A stretch of 17,040 nt of DNA from Candidatus Liptonbacteria bacterium CG11_big_fil_rev_8_21_14_0_20_35_14. Lineage in GTDB: Bacteria > Patescibacteriota > Minisyncoccia > UBA6257 > XYB1-36-10. The notes under the pieces are model-generated. The model had not been told where the DNA came from. It did no database searches and worked only from the letters and a program-made list of their open reading frames with translations. The DNA is taken from NCBI GenBank assembly GCA_002796205.1, contig PCWO01000019.1, positions 1-17,040 on the forward strand, in the 5' to 3' direction. This document shows, one piece after another, positions 7,880 through 14,530 of this stretch (position 1 is its first letter; every line of letters begins with the position of its first letter). The position numbers and the translations under genes were made by a program.

Positions 7880-8259
7880 GGGGATGCCCGGATTAGACGG
7901 CTATATGATTATATTTATGGCAAGTAGGTTTTGACAGCCTTAAATGTTCTAAAACTAAATTACATGCAAATGTATTTAATAGACAGCCAGCTTTAGCTTA
8001 CGCTTAAGCACTGTCTCTAATGTCATTCATTTTTGGGTGGCCATCACGCAGGAGATTTCTTATGTTTCTTGATTGTGGTGTTATAACAGTAAGATCGAAA
8101 TAATATTTTTTAACTTAAGATATTGTTTTTAAAAAAATAAGTTACACTTTTATCTTTTTTGATTTATTTTTAGGATAATAGTTGTATGTAAATAAATATA
8201 AACTTGTAGATGTATTTATAATTTGTAACTGGACATGGGTTCGATTCCCATCATCTCCA
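7880..8259 (+). ncRNA. ssrA: Transfer-messenger RNA (tmRNA)
   Basis: The 5' end GGGGATG (7880-7886) pairs with CATCTCC (8252-8258) to form the acceptor stem, with one G-U pair; A8259 is the discriminator. GGATTAGACGG near the 5' end matches the conserved D-loop-like region of tmRNA. The T arm ATGGG-TTCGATT-CCCAT precedes the 3' acceptor strand. The internal tag frame begins at GCA 7966 and ends at TAA 8005-8007. The rest is AT-rich and can fold into the usual pseudoknots, for instance around TTAACTTAAG and AAATAAGTTA, though I did not model them. The length of ~380 bases is typical. CCA is not encoded (the next bases are CTA), so it must be added by a nucleotidyltransferase. No separate strong promoter is seen, so it is probably processed out of the smpB transcript. 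Confidence 0.95.
7966..8007 (+). other. tmRNA tag-peptide reading frame
   Basis: From the resume codon GCA the frame reads ANVFNRQPALAYA followed by TAA (13 residues). It begins A-N as most tags do. It ends ALAYA rather than the common ALAA. The stop codon lies in a hairpin-forming segment flanked by GACAG and CTGTC, as in other tmRNAs. Confidence 0.85.
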
Positions 8260-8288
8260 CTAAAAATATTTTAAAATAAAAATTTAAT

Positions 8289-8855
8289 TTGATACGACGA
8301 AGGAAAAATAATAGAGTACAACAAAGGCAAATTATGCCTGTTTTTAGGTTTAATGAGACTATATCTGCACCCGAGGTTAGAGTGATTGACGAGAGCGTAG
8401 AGGAGGGGGCGGATAAAAATTTAGGAGTTATGAAAACTATAGAGGCTATAGAGTTAGCTCGAGAAAAAGGGTTGGATTTAGTTGAGGTGGCGGGAGAGGC
8501 AGTTCCGCCGGTGGCAAAAATTATTAGTTTTGATAAATATAGATATAGTCACATAAAGAAAGAGAAGCAACAGATTAGGGCTAAAAGCAAAGGTATGGAG
8601 CTTAGGCATATAAGAATTACGCCAAGAGTAGCTACAAATGACCTGGAGGTTAAAATGAAAAAGATGCTTGCATTTTTGGAAAAAGGTGATAAAGTTGAAA
8701 TTCAACTTTTCCTTAAGGGAAGAGAGAAGGCAAATAAGGATTTTGCGCGAGAGAAATTAGTTAGCTTTTTAAGCGCCATAGCTATTTCTTATAAAGTAAC
8801 TTCACCAATTAAAGTAGTCGCGAGAGGATTTGCGGTTCAAATTATAAAAAATTAA
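8289..8855 (+). CDS. infC: Translation initiation factor IF-3
   Basis: IF-3 binds the 30S subunit, checks the start codon and initiator tRNA, and prevents early subunit joining. The N-terminal domain includes FRFNETISAPEVRVIDES and LGVMKTIEAIELAREKGLDLVEVAGEAVPPVAKI. After the linker, the C-terminal domain contains KGMELRHIRITPRVATNDLEVKMKK and FLEKGDKVEIQLFLKGREK. The family's length of ~180 residues is matched. The basic start IRRRKNNRVQQRQ would be lost if translation began at the first ATG (8334), so the likely start is the TTG at 8289. A non-AUG start is typical for infC, where it allows autoregulation. The gene lies 29 bases after ssrA with no terminator between, and precedes rpmI by 4 bases. 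Confidence 0.95.
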   Translation: MIRRRKNNRVQQRQIMPVFRFNETISAPEVRVIDESVEEGADKNLGVMKTIEAIELAREKGLDLVEVAGEAVPPVAKIISFDKYRYSHIKKEKQQIRAKSKGMELRHIRITPRVATNDLEVKMKKMLAFLEKGDKVEIQLFLKGREKANKDFAREKLVSFLSAIAISYKVTSPIKVVARGFAVQIIKN

Positions 8856-8859
8856 AAAT

Positions 8860-9036
8860 ATGAGAAAAACATATACAAGTCGAATCAGGATAACAAAAAA
8901 TGGTAAAATGATTCGTCGGAAGATGGGAGTCGGCCATTTTAAAAGTAAAAAGTCTTCTTCTTTTAAACAGGCTCAAAGAAAAACTCAAACTTTGGCTTAT
9001 TCTAAGTCGGCATTAGAGAAGAGAGTAAAACAATAA
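8860..9036 (+). CDS. rpmI: 50S ribosomal protein L35
   Basis: A 58-codon gene between infC and rplT, the classic position of rpmI. The protein is very basic and starts MRKTYTSRIRITKNGKMIRRK. It shares the L35 layout: a short N-terminal strand, the T-x-x-G-K-x-x-R-R core, then G-H-F-K-S-K-K and a basic helix. It is small but complete. The start ATG 8860 lies four bases after the infC stop, and the TAA at 9034-9036 is one base before the rplT ATG, so the three genes must be cotranscribed. Confidence 0.93.
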   Translation: MRKTYTSRIRITKNGKMIRRKMGVGHFKSKKSSSFKQAQRKTQTLAYSKSALEKRVKQ

Positions 9037-9037
9037 T

Positions 9038-9382
9038 ATGTCTAGAGTAAAAAGGGGAACAATTTCTAATAAGACTAGAAAAAATATTTTAAAACAAACT
9101 AAAGGTTTTAAATGGGGTAGAAAAAACAAGGAAAGATTGGCTAAGGAGGCACTGCTTCACTCTATGAGTCATGCTTTTAGAGGAAGAAAGGAGAAAAAGC
9201 GTGTTAATAGAAGATTGTGGCAAACAAAAATTAATGGGGCAGTGCGAGAACTTGGAATGACTTATAGTACATTTATTTATGCTTTAAAAAAAGCAGAGAT
9301 AAAAATAGATAGAAAAATTTTAGCTCAAATAGCAGAAGTAAATCCAAAAGTATTTGAGAAGGTGGTAGAAAAAGTAAAATAA
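9038..9382 (+). CDS. rplT: 50S ribosomal protein L20
   Basis: The 114-residue protein matches L20 along its length: MSRVKRGTISNKTRKNILKQ, the long basic helix with FKWGRKNKERLAKEALLHSM, AFRGRKEKKRVNRRLWQTKINGAVRELGMTYS, and ALKKAEIKIDRKILAQIA. L20 binds 23S rRNA early in 50S assembly and in several bacteria also represses the infC-rpmI-rplT operon. Whether an L20 operator exists here is not visible. No clear terminator lies in the 46 bases before the convergent Nudix gene. Confidence 0.97.
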   Translation: MSRVKRGTISNKTRKNILKQTKGFKWGRKNKERLAKEALLHSMSHAFRGRKEKKRVNRRLWQTKINGAVRELGMTYSTFIYALKKAEIKIDRKILAQIAEVNPKVFEKVVEKVK

Positions 9383-9428
9383 GCAGACTTATATCTTCCT
9401 ATTTTTTATTTGATTTTATAATTCTATG

Positions 9429-9920
9429 TTAGGTAATAAATTTTTTATTTTGAATAAATGGTTTTTGAGGAGGAAATATATTTTTATCTTCTTTTTTAAT
9501 AATATTAAAAGCTTTAGTTATAATATCTTGAGTATTTTTATAACGATTTAAAATTCTCTTAGCTTCGGAATAGAGAAACCAGCCATAGCCTTGATGTTCT
9601 TTTGATATTTTAATAACTGGTTGTTTGGTTTCGGCTAAATAAAAAGTAACGACTTTAAATATTTTATCTTTATTAATTTTATCTTTAAAGCTAAAACGTT
9701 CTTTAGTTTTAAAATTTTTTTTTAATTTTATTTCGGAATTTTTTAAACCAGTCTCTTCTTGAACTTCGCGCAGGGCTGTTTGAATAATTCTCTCGGTGCC
9801 TTCCATTTTACCTTTAGGAAAGTTCCAATAGTTGTGTCCATGATAGAGTAATAAAAACTTAGGACCTTCAATGGTTTGTCTATATATTATTATGCCAGCC
9901 GATGTTTGGGTTTGAATCAT
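9429..9920 (-). CDS. Nudix hydrolase (Ap4A hydrolase-like)
   Basis: The 163-residue protein has a complete Nudix box, G37-x5-E43-x7-R51-E52-V-Q-E55-E56-T-G58, which binds Mg2+ and cleaves nucleoside diphosphate-X bonds. The preceding SAGIIIYR and LLYHGHNYWNFPKGKME resemble bis(5'-nucleosyl)-tetraphosphatases, so diadenosine tetraphosphate or a related dinucleotide is a reasonable substrate guess. Substrate cannot be fixed from sequence alone. The ~25-residue tail after the domain is lysine-rich. The ATG lies ten bases after the stop of the Clp-like gene, so it is probably the last gene of that operon. It converges on rplT. Confidence 0.9.
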   Translation of the reverse strand: MIQTQTSAGIIIYRQTIEGPKFLLLYHGHNYWNFPKGKMEGTERIIQTALREVQEETGLKNSEIKLKKNFKTKERFSFKDKINKDKIFKVVTFYLAETKQPVIKISKEHQGYGWFLYSEAKRILNRYKNTQDIITKAFNIIKKEDKNIFPPQKPFIQNKKFIT

Positions 9921-9930
9921 ATTTTATAAA

Positions 9931-12393
9931 CTATACCGTGCGAAAGAAAAATTTTCCATCTTCGGCGTCTATTTCCAAAGTATCTTCCTTATTTATCTCA
10001 TTTTTAAGTATTTTTTCGGCAATAGGGTTTTTAAGATTTTCATTAATAGCTTCTCTTAGAGGCCTGGCTCCAAAAGTTTTACTATAACCAATCTCGCTTA
10101 TAGTTTTAACGGTATGGTCTGTAAATTTTATAGTTATATTTTTAGTTTCGTCTAGAGTTTTAGCTAATTCATTTAATTTTAGCTGGGCGATTTTTTCGGT
10201 ATCGTCTTTCGATAAATTTTTAAAAACTATTATTTTTGAAAATCTGTTTAAAAGCTCCGGCTTGAATATTTCGGTTAATTTATTTTTTAAATCGTTGCTA
10301 ATAGAGACCATAGAAGAACCCTTGTCCAATTCTTGTATTATAAAATTGGAGTGAGCGTTGCTGGTGGCTATGATTATAGTATTTTCAAAAATAGTTTTTG
10401 AGCCATAGGTATCGGTTAAATGTCCGTCATCAAAAACTTGTAGGAATATATTTATAATATCGGGATGAGCTTTTTCAAACTCATCTAAAAGAATTAGGGA
10501 ATAGGGCTTTTGTTTAACAGATTCAGTTAGTTGTCCGACTCTTTCATTGCCACCTATTAATCTTATTATGCTTGATTCGTCTTGAAATTCAGTCATGTCA
10601 AATCTTAGAATATTATTTTGACTACCAAATTGATATTCGGCTAGGATTTTAGCTAACTCGGTTTTACCGACACCGGTCGGGCCGACAAAAAGAAATGAGG
10701 CTATAGGGGCCTTAGGGCGAGATAAACCGCTTCGGTGTTGACGGAGCATACTAGCGACGGCAGAAACTGCCTCGTTTTGATCTATAAATTTTTGATGGAT
10801 TATATTTTCAAGGTTTAATAATTTTTCGGCCTCTTCATCGTTAGTTGTTCTAAGGGGCACATTTATTTTTCTTTCAGCGATAGAAATAACGGTATTTTGG
10901 GTAACTTTATTTTCATCGTTACTGATAGTTTCCTCGGTGGCTTCTTCTAAAATTCTAATAGCACTTTCGGGGAGAGGAATTTCATGGAGATATTTATAAG
11001 CAATATAAACAGCCTTTTTGATAGCCGGAATAGTTATGAGTATTTTATGTCTGTATTGATTTTCTAAAATTATACTTTTTATAACTAAAACATTTTCGGC
11101 CTCATCTAGGTTTATTTCATTGACTAAAACAGGTTCAAAGTTGGTTATAAAACTACTATGGTCGTTTTTAGATTTAGTATATTCTCGTTTGGTGATGGAG
11201 CTGATGATTTTGAAGTGTTCATTTTTAAAAACTCCATTTAAGGCATCGGCTAAGCTAGAAGCATTTTTATGGTTAGTTTTAAAAAGTAGGTCTATCTTAT
11301 CTATATAAAGAATGACATTTTTAGCTGATAAAATTTCTTGAATTATAAGTTGAATTGTTTTACTAGCTTCAGAGTCGTCTGTACCTGAAATAAGACGAGT
11401 AATATCTAGAGAGATTAATCTCATATCAAAGAGAGTGTTTTTTACCTCGTCTCTAACTATTCTCCAAGCTAGGTGGCTAACTAGAGTTTTTTTACCGACT
11501 TTAGGGTCTCCGATTAGGAGAACATTACCCTCTTGTTTTTTAGATAAAATATCCTCTAACTCGTCGTATTCTTTTTTGTGTCCAATAAGAAAACCTATTT
11601 TTTCATATCTGGCTTGACTAGTTAAATCTAAGCCAAATTTATCTAGAGTGGGAGTCGGTCTTGATGTCCAGGCTCGGTTTATAATTCTAGTTTTGCTCTT
11701 GCTCTCGGTATTATAGACAAAGCCACTAATAGAAAAAGGCATTTTTTGGAGAAGATAGAGCTTACTTTTTTGATTGTGCCAAATAAGACTTTTTTTAAGG
11801 GTGTCCGATGTAATAGAAAATAGCTTGGCTAATTTTATTATGTTTTCGTCTTCACAATCTAAAACGGCTACAGCGATATCTTCTTCCGTTAGGTATGTAT
11901 TTTTAGATGTTTGTTGCGCTTTTTTAACTATGTCTTTAATAATTTCTCGTGATTCTTTAATAGACTCCGTTTTTGAATTTTTTAAGGTTTGCTCAATATG
12001 TTGGGCTATTTCTTTGTAATTTATTTCTAATCGTTGCAGAGCGGTTTTAATAGATTTTAGATTAAATATATTTTCAAGAAGAACTAGTTTTAAAGGTTTT
12101 TTATTTAAGATTGATTTATCTAAAGATCTTTCTATGAGAGATAAGGCTGATGGGGAAAGATTTAAAAAAATATTTTTACTTTTGAATGATATTTTTTGAA
12201 ACCCTTTTTTTTGGTTAATAATCCTATCTATTAAAAATAAACATATTAAAACTCCCAACCATTTTAAATATTCTATATCAGAGATTATGAAAGTTAGACC
12301 AGTGAAAGTTAGAGTTATATAAGTTATATAGGAGACAGTTCTGAAAATAAAACGTTCAAGAACTGTCATATTTAATTTTATTTCATTTATCAT
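9931..12393 (-). CDS. Membrane-anchored Clp-type AAA+ protein (ClpC/ClpB-like) with degenerate first ATPase site
   Basis: With the start at 12393 the protein has 820 residues. Two hydrophobic segments lie near the N-terminus (about 20-55), followed by a divergent Clp-N-like helical region. The first AAA+ module has an altered Walker A, GDPKVGKKT (295-303), with Lys where Thr/Ser should follow GK. Its altered Walker B, IDKID, has K366 replacing the catalytic Glu. The second module is canonical: GPTGVGKT (571-578), LLDEFEKAHPD (D637, E638), an NRF arginine-finger region and GARPLREAI sensor 2. The VGF/IGL-type loop used by ClpC, ClpA and ClpX to dock on ClpP is not evident. It is probably a membrane-tethered unfoldase or remodeller; its substrate and any partner protease are unknown. 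The start at 12393 gives an ATGA overlap with the upstream gene; an upstream in-frame ATG at 12447 would overlap it by 58 bases. Confidence 0.88.
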   Translation of the reverse strand: MINEIKLNMTVLERFIFRTVSYITYITLTFTGLTFIISDIEYLKWLGVLICLFLIDRIINQKKGFQKISFKSKNIFLNLSPSALSLIERSLDKSILNKKPLKLVLLENIFNLKSIKTALQRLEINYKEIAQHIEQTLKNSKTESIKESREIIKDIVKKAQQTSKNTYLTEEDIAVAVLDCEDENIIKLAKLFSITSDTLKKSLIWHNQKSKLYLLQKMPFSISGFVYNTESKSKTRIINRAWTSRPTPTLDKFGLDLTSQARYEKIGFLIGHKKEYDELEDILSKKQEGNVLLIGDPKVGKKTLVSHLAWRIVRDEVKNTLFDMRLISLDITRLISGTDDSEASKTIQLIIQEILSAKNVILYIDKIDLLFKTNHKNASSLADALNGVFKNEHFKIISSITKREYTKSKNDHSSFITNFEPVLVNEINLDEAENVLVIKSIILENQYRHKILITIPAIKKAVYIAYKYLHEIPLPESAIRILEEATEETISNDENKVTQNTVISIAERKINVPLRTTNDEEAEKLLNLENIIHQKFIDQNEAVSAVASMLRQHRSGLSRPKAPIASFLFVGPTGVGKTELAKILAEYQFGSQNNILRFDMTEFQDESSIIRLIGGNERVGQLTESVKQKPYSLILLDEFEKAHPDIINIFLQVFDDGHLTDTYGSKTIFENTIIIATSNAHSNFIIQELDKGSSMVSISNDLKNKLTEIFKPELLNRFSKIIVFKNLSKDDTEKIAQLKLNELAKTLDETKNITIKFTDHTVKTISEIGYSKTFGARPLREAINENLKNPIAEKILKNEINKEDTLEIDAEDGKFFFRTV

Positions 12394-12743
12394 AATAGGA
12401 GGGGAGTTATTATTTTGTATATGATAAAGGGAATTATAAGACTCCACATAATATAAATAGTGATGGCTAAAATTATTACTAGAATATAAATAATAATGGC
12501 GGATATAATCATTACTATTCTGATTGGAATACTTATGATATAGCTGATTAGGGTGTAATCTTGATATAAGGGAGAAAAAATATGATTGATGGTTATTTTT
12601 AAGGCGAAGAATAAATCTAGGGATGTTAATAAGTTGACGGTTTTTTTAGAGATAAATATTAAAGAGGCTACATACCAGTTTCTAAGGAATAAAAAAATGC
12701 GTATAAGAATAGAGTATAAAATATAAATGGGCAGGGTGTTCAT
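12390..12743 (-). CDS. Small hydrophobic membrane protein of unknown function
   Basis: I do not recognise a family. The 117-residue product is almost entirely hydrophobic and isoleucine-rich, with perhaps three membrane segments (about 5-20, 70-85 and 85-115). A short polar and basic stretch lies between them (SKKTVNLLTSLDLFFALKITINHIF). It has a strong promoter whose predicted start coincides with its ATG. Its TGA overlaps the ATG of the Clp-like gene (ATGA), which implies translational coupling and suggests that the two proteins act together, perhaps as a membrane partner for the anchored AAA+ protein. That partnership is inference. Confidence 0.75.
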   Translation of the reverse strand: MNTLPIYILYSILIRIFLFLRNWYVASLIFISKKTVNLLTSLDLFFALKITINHIFSPLYQDYTLISYIISIPIRIVMIISAIIIYILVIILAITIYIMWSLIIPFIIYKIITPLLL

Positions 12744-12749
12744 ATATTG

Positions 12750-12778
12750 ATTATAGGTTTTAAGCTTTTAGTTTTCAA
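12750..12778 (-). promoter_or_regulatory. Promoter of the membrane protein-Clp-Nudix operon
   Basis: On the minus strand TTGAAA (plus 12773-12778), a 17-base spacer and a perfect TATAAT (plus 12750-12755) form the best promoter in the window. The predicted start falls on the A of the ATG at 12743. Confidence 0.7.
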
Positions 12779-12788
12779 TTAATTTATG

Positions 12789-12794
12789 TATGAT
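12789..12794 (+). promoter_or_regulatory. -10 box of the uracil-DNA glycosylase gene
   Basis: TATGAT lies 7 bases before ATG 12802. No good -35 is seen at 17 bases (TTTTAG, 12766-12771). If real, it would exclude the earlier ATGs at 12790 and 12793 as starts. Confidence 0.4.
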
Positions 12795-12801
12795 GGTTTT
12801 A

Positions 12802-13395
12802 ATGGATGAGGAAAAAGCTCGTTTTGAGGCTTTAAAAAAAATAAGAGATGAGGTGGTTAATTTTAAAGATTCGCCTTTAACTCCGTTTAGAATTAAGCCG
12901 ATAATAGGTGAGGGTAATCATTTTGCCTCTATCATGTTAATAGGGGAGGCGCCTGGTAAAAATGAGTCGGAGACTGGACATCCGTTTTGTGGGGCATCTG
13001 GGAGGATTTTAGATGAATTATTAGCCTCTATATCTTTACCAAGAGAGGAGGTTTATATAACAAATATATTAAAGGATAGGCCACCTAATAATAGAGATCC
13101 ATTACCCTCTGAAATAGAGATGTATGCACCTTGGCTTGATAGACAGATAGAAATTATAAAGCCTAAGATTTTGGGGCTTTTAGGGCGGTTTTCTATGGGT
13201 TACATAATGGAGCGTTATGAGCTGAAAAATCTTATAGAGCCAATAAGTAGGGCTCATGGAAGAGTTTATGAGGCTGATTTTAAGTTTGGAATGGTAAAAA
13301 TTGTTCCGTTATATCATCCGGCGGTAGCTGTTTATAATGCAAATATGAAGGAGGAGTTAATAAAAGACTTTAAGGTTTTAAAAGAGTTGATTTAG
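12802..13395 (+). CDS. Family 4-type uracil-DNA glycosylase lacking the Fe-S cysteines
   Basis: The enzyme would remove uracil from DNA at the start of base excision repair. With the start at 12802 it has 197 residues. Family motifs are clear: motif A GEAPGKNESETGHPFCGASG, VYITNILKDRPPNNRDPLPSEIE, and motif B YHPAVAVYN with its catalytic-site histidine. Classical family 4 enzymes bind a 4Fe-4S cluster through two cysteines before the GEGN segment and two around the RPPNNR segment. Here those positions read NFKDSPL, LKDRPP and EMYAP, so none of the four cysteines remains; the only cysteine is the one in motif A. Codons 12790 and 12793 are alternative ATGs. I prefer 12802 because of the -10 spacing and because homologs start close to this point. 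The gene is divergent from the membrane-Clp operon. Confidence 0.88.
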   Translation: MDEEKARFEALKKIRDEVVNFKDSPLTPFRIKPIIGEGNHFASIMLIGEAPGKNESETGHPFCGASGRILDELLASISLPREEVYITNILKDRPPNNRDPLPSEIEMYAPWLDRQIEIIKPKILGLLGRFSMGYIMERYELKNLIEPISRAHGRVYEADFKFGMVKIVPLYHPAVAVYNANMKEELIKDFKVLKELI

Positions 13396-13409
13396 TTTAA
13401 TATAGATAT

Positions 13410-13438
13410 TTGATTTTTTTTGGGGTTTGTTTTATAGT
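13410..13438 (+). promoter_or_regulatory. rpsT promoter
   Basis: TTGATT (13410-13415), a 17-base spacer and TATAGT (13433-13438) lie 7 bases before the rpsT ATG. The predicted transcription start falls at the ATG, so the S20 mRNA is expected to be leaderless. Confidence 0.65.
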
Positions 13439-13445
13439 ATAAATC

Positions 13446-13706
13446 ATGCCAAATACACGTACAGCCAAAAGAGCTTTTCGTAAAAGTGAAATTAAAAAAG
13501 AGGTTAATGTAGCGCGCAAGCGTGATTTAAAAAATACTATCAAAACTTTAAAGAAAATTATTGAGGGAGGCGATAAAGAGGCTATAAAATCTCAAATATC
13601 TTTGACTTATAAAAAAATTGATAAAGCGGCTAAGGTTAACTTAATTAAGAAAAATAAGGCCTCAAGACTTAAAAGCCGATTAACTAAAAAGATAGTCGTT
13701 AAATAA
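13446..13706 (+). CDS. rpsT: 30S ribosomal protein S20
   Basis: The 86-residue, very basic protein matches S20 in length and pattern: MPNTRTAKRAFRKSEIKKEVN, the helical middle with LKNTIKTLKKIIEGGDKEAI and YKKIDKAAKVNLIKKNKASRLKSRLTKKI. S20 binds 16S rRNA in early 30S assembly. It has its own promoter and a hairpin terminator directly downstream, so it is probably transcribed alone. Confidence 0.96.
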   Translation: MPNTRTAKRAFRKSEIKKEVNVARKRDLKNTIKTLKKIIEGGDKEAIKSQISLTYKKIDKAAKVNLIKKNKASRLKSRLTKKIVVK

Positions 13707-13719
13707 AATTTAAAGTTTT

Positions 13720-13748
13720 AAAATAGCGCGCTAGGGGCGGGCTATTTT
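13720..13748. terminator. Bidirectional terminator between rpsT and holA
   Basis: AAAATAGC (13720-13727) pairs perfectly with GCTATTTT (13741-13748). The intervening loop is GC-rich and contains a degenerate copy of the palindromic element also found in gpmI. It lies 14 bases after rpsT and overlaps the last bases of the convergent holA, including its TAG stop. Confidence 0.7.
13729..13742. repeat. Degenerate copy of the gpmI-type palindromic element inside the terminator
   Basis: CGC-TAGG-GGCG-GGC shares the 12-base string CTAGGGGCGGGC with 16908-16919 in gpmI. The string is very GC-rich for this genome, so a chance match is unlikely. It forms the loop of the rpsT-holA terminator. Confidence 0.6.
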
Positions 13749-14527
13749 ATGATTAACTTTAGAATAGCTTCGTTGTATTCCAGTCGGCCAGATTTTATAT
13801 CTTTATCTAAATTGGCGGCCTCGGTTTTTTTTATGTTCCAGCTTCCGGCTAACATATTAAATATTTTAGCCTCGTCTTCGTTTTGATATTTTAGAGTGTG
13901 AAGAGCGGTTAGTTTTTCGCCTATAGTTATACTTCCAGTTAATTTCTTAAAAAGAAAGAAAAAATCGAAATTTTGTTCATGATTAATTAATCTTATATCG
14001 GAATCATTTATGGCTGATTTATTTAATAGAGAGAGTTTGGCTAATTCTTGAGTGATTGAGTTTAGGTCGGTTTGGTATTTTTCTATAAGTAAGTTTAGGG
14101 CTTCTTTAGTAAGAGATATCTTTTTACGCTGACACTCTTCTTTTAGGAGAGAGATAATATCTTTTTCATTTAGAGTTTTAAATTCTTCTTGAGTGACTGG
14201 CTTTTTAAGAAGAAATGATAATAAAGCTTTCGGTTTTTTACTGGAGGTTATGATAAGGGTGGTGTTTTTATTTTCAATATTAACTTCTAATATTTTTTTA
14301 ATAGATTTTTCGGGCCAGTCTTCAAGATTTTTTATAATACCTAATTTATTTGATTCAAAAAGTGAGTTATTTTGACAAAATTGATTTAAGCTTATTAGAG
14401 ACTCTTCATTTTCTGAAGTGAAAGATTGTTCTGAAATACCAATATATTTTTGATGATATTGGTTTTTTATGTGGTTAAGTTTTTTATTGAGGCTGTAAGT
14501 ATTTGGGCCGTAGAGGAGGATTAACAT
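13742..14527 (-). CDS. holA: DNA polymerase III delta subunit (HolA)
   Basis: Delta opens the sliding clamp as part of the clamp loader. The 261-residue product starts MLILLYGPNTYSLNKKLNHI, the usual LxxGxxxY...L N-terminal strand of HolA. It contains the helical collar-type segments ITQELAKLSLL and DFFFLFKKLTG. It is shorter than the ~340 residues of E. coli delta, with a reduced C-terminal domain, as is common in small-genome bacteria. The ATG lies three bases after the stop of the upstream solute-binding protein gene, so it is the last gene of the operon entering from the right edge. Confidence 0.85.
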   Translation of the reverse strand: MLILLYGPNTYSLNKKLNHIKNQYHQKYIGISEQSFTSENEESLISLNQFCQNNSLFESNKLGIIKNLEDWPEKSIKKILEVNIENKNTTLIITSSKKPKALLSFLLKKPVTQEEFKTLNEKDIISLLKEECQRKKISLTKEALNLLIEKYQTDLNSITQELAKLSLLNKSAINDSDIRLINHEQNFDFFFLFKKLTGSITIGEKLTALHTLKYQNEDEAKIFNMLAGSWNIKKTEAANLDKDIKSGRLEYNEAILKLIIK

Positions 14528-14530
14528 TTT

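Noticed and set aside
8230..8260. tRNA-like T arm and acceptor end suggesting a tRNA gene
   Set aside because: There is no anticodon arm nearby; the acceptor strand pairs with 7880-7886 and belongs to the tmRNA.
9383..9428. Terminator between rplT and the Nudix gene
   Set aside because: The stretch is AT-rich but I see no stem with paired arms of useful length.
12394..12447. 18-residue N-terminal extension of the Clp-like protein from ATG 12447
   Set aside because: It would overlap the upstream membrane gene by 58 bases; the ATGA overlap at 12390-12393 is the more likely arrangement.
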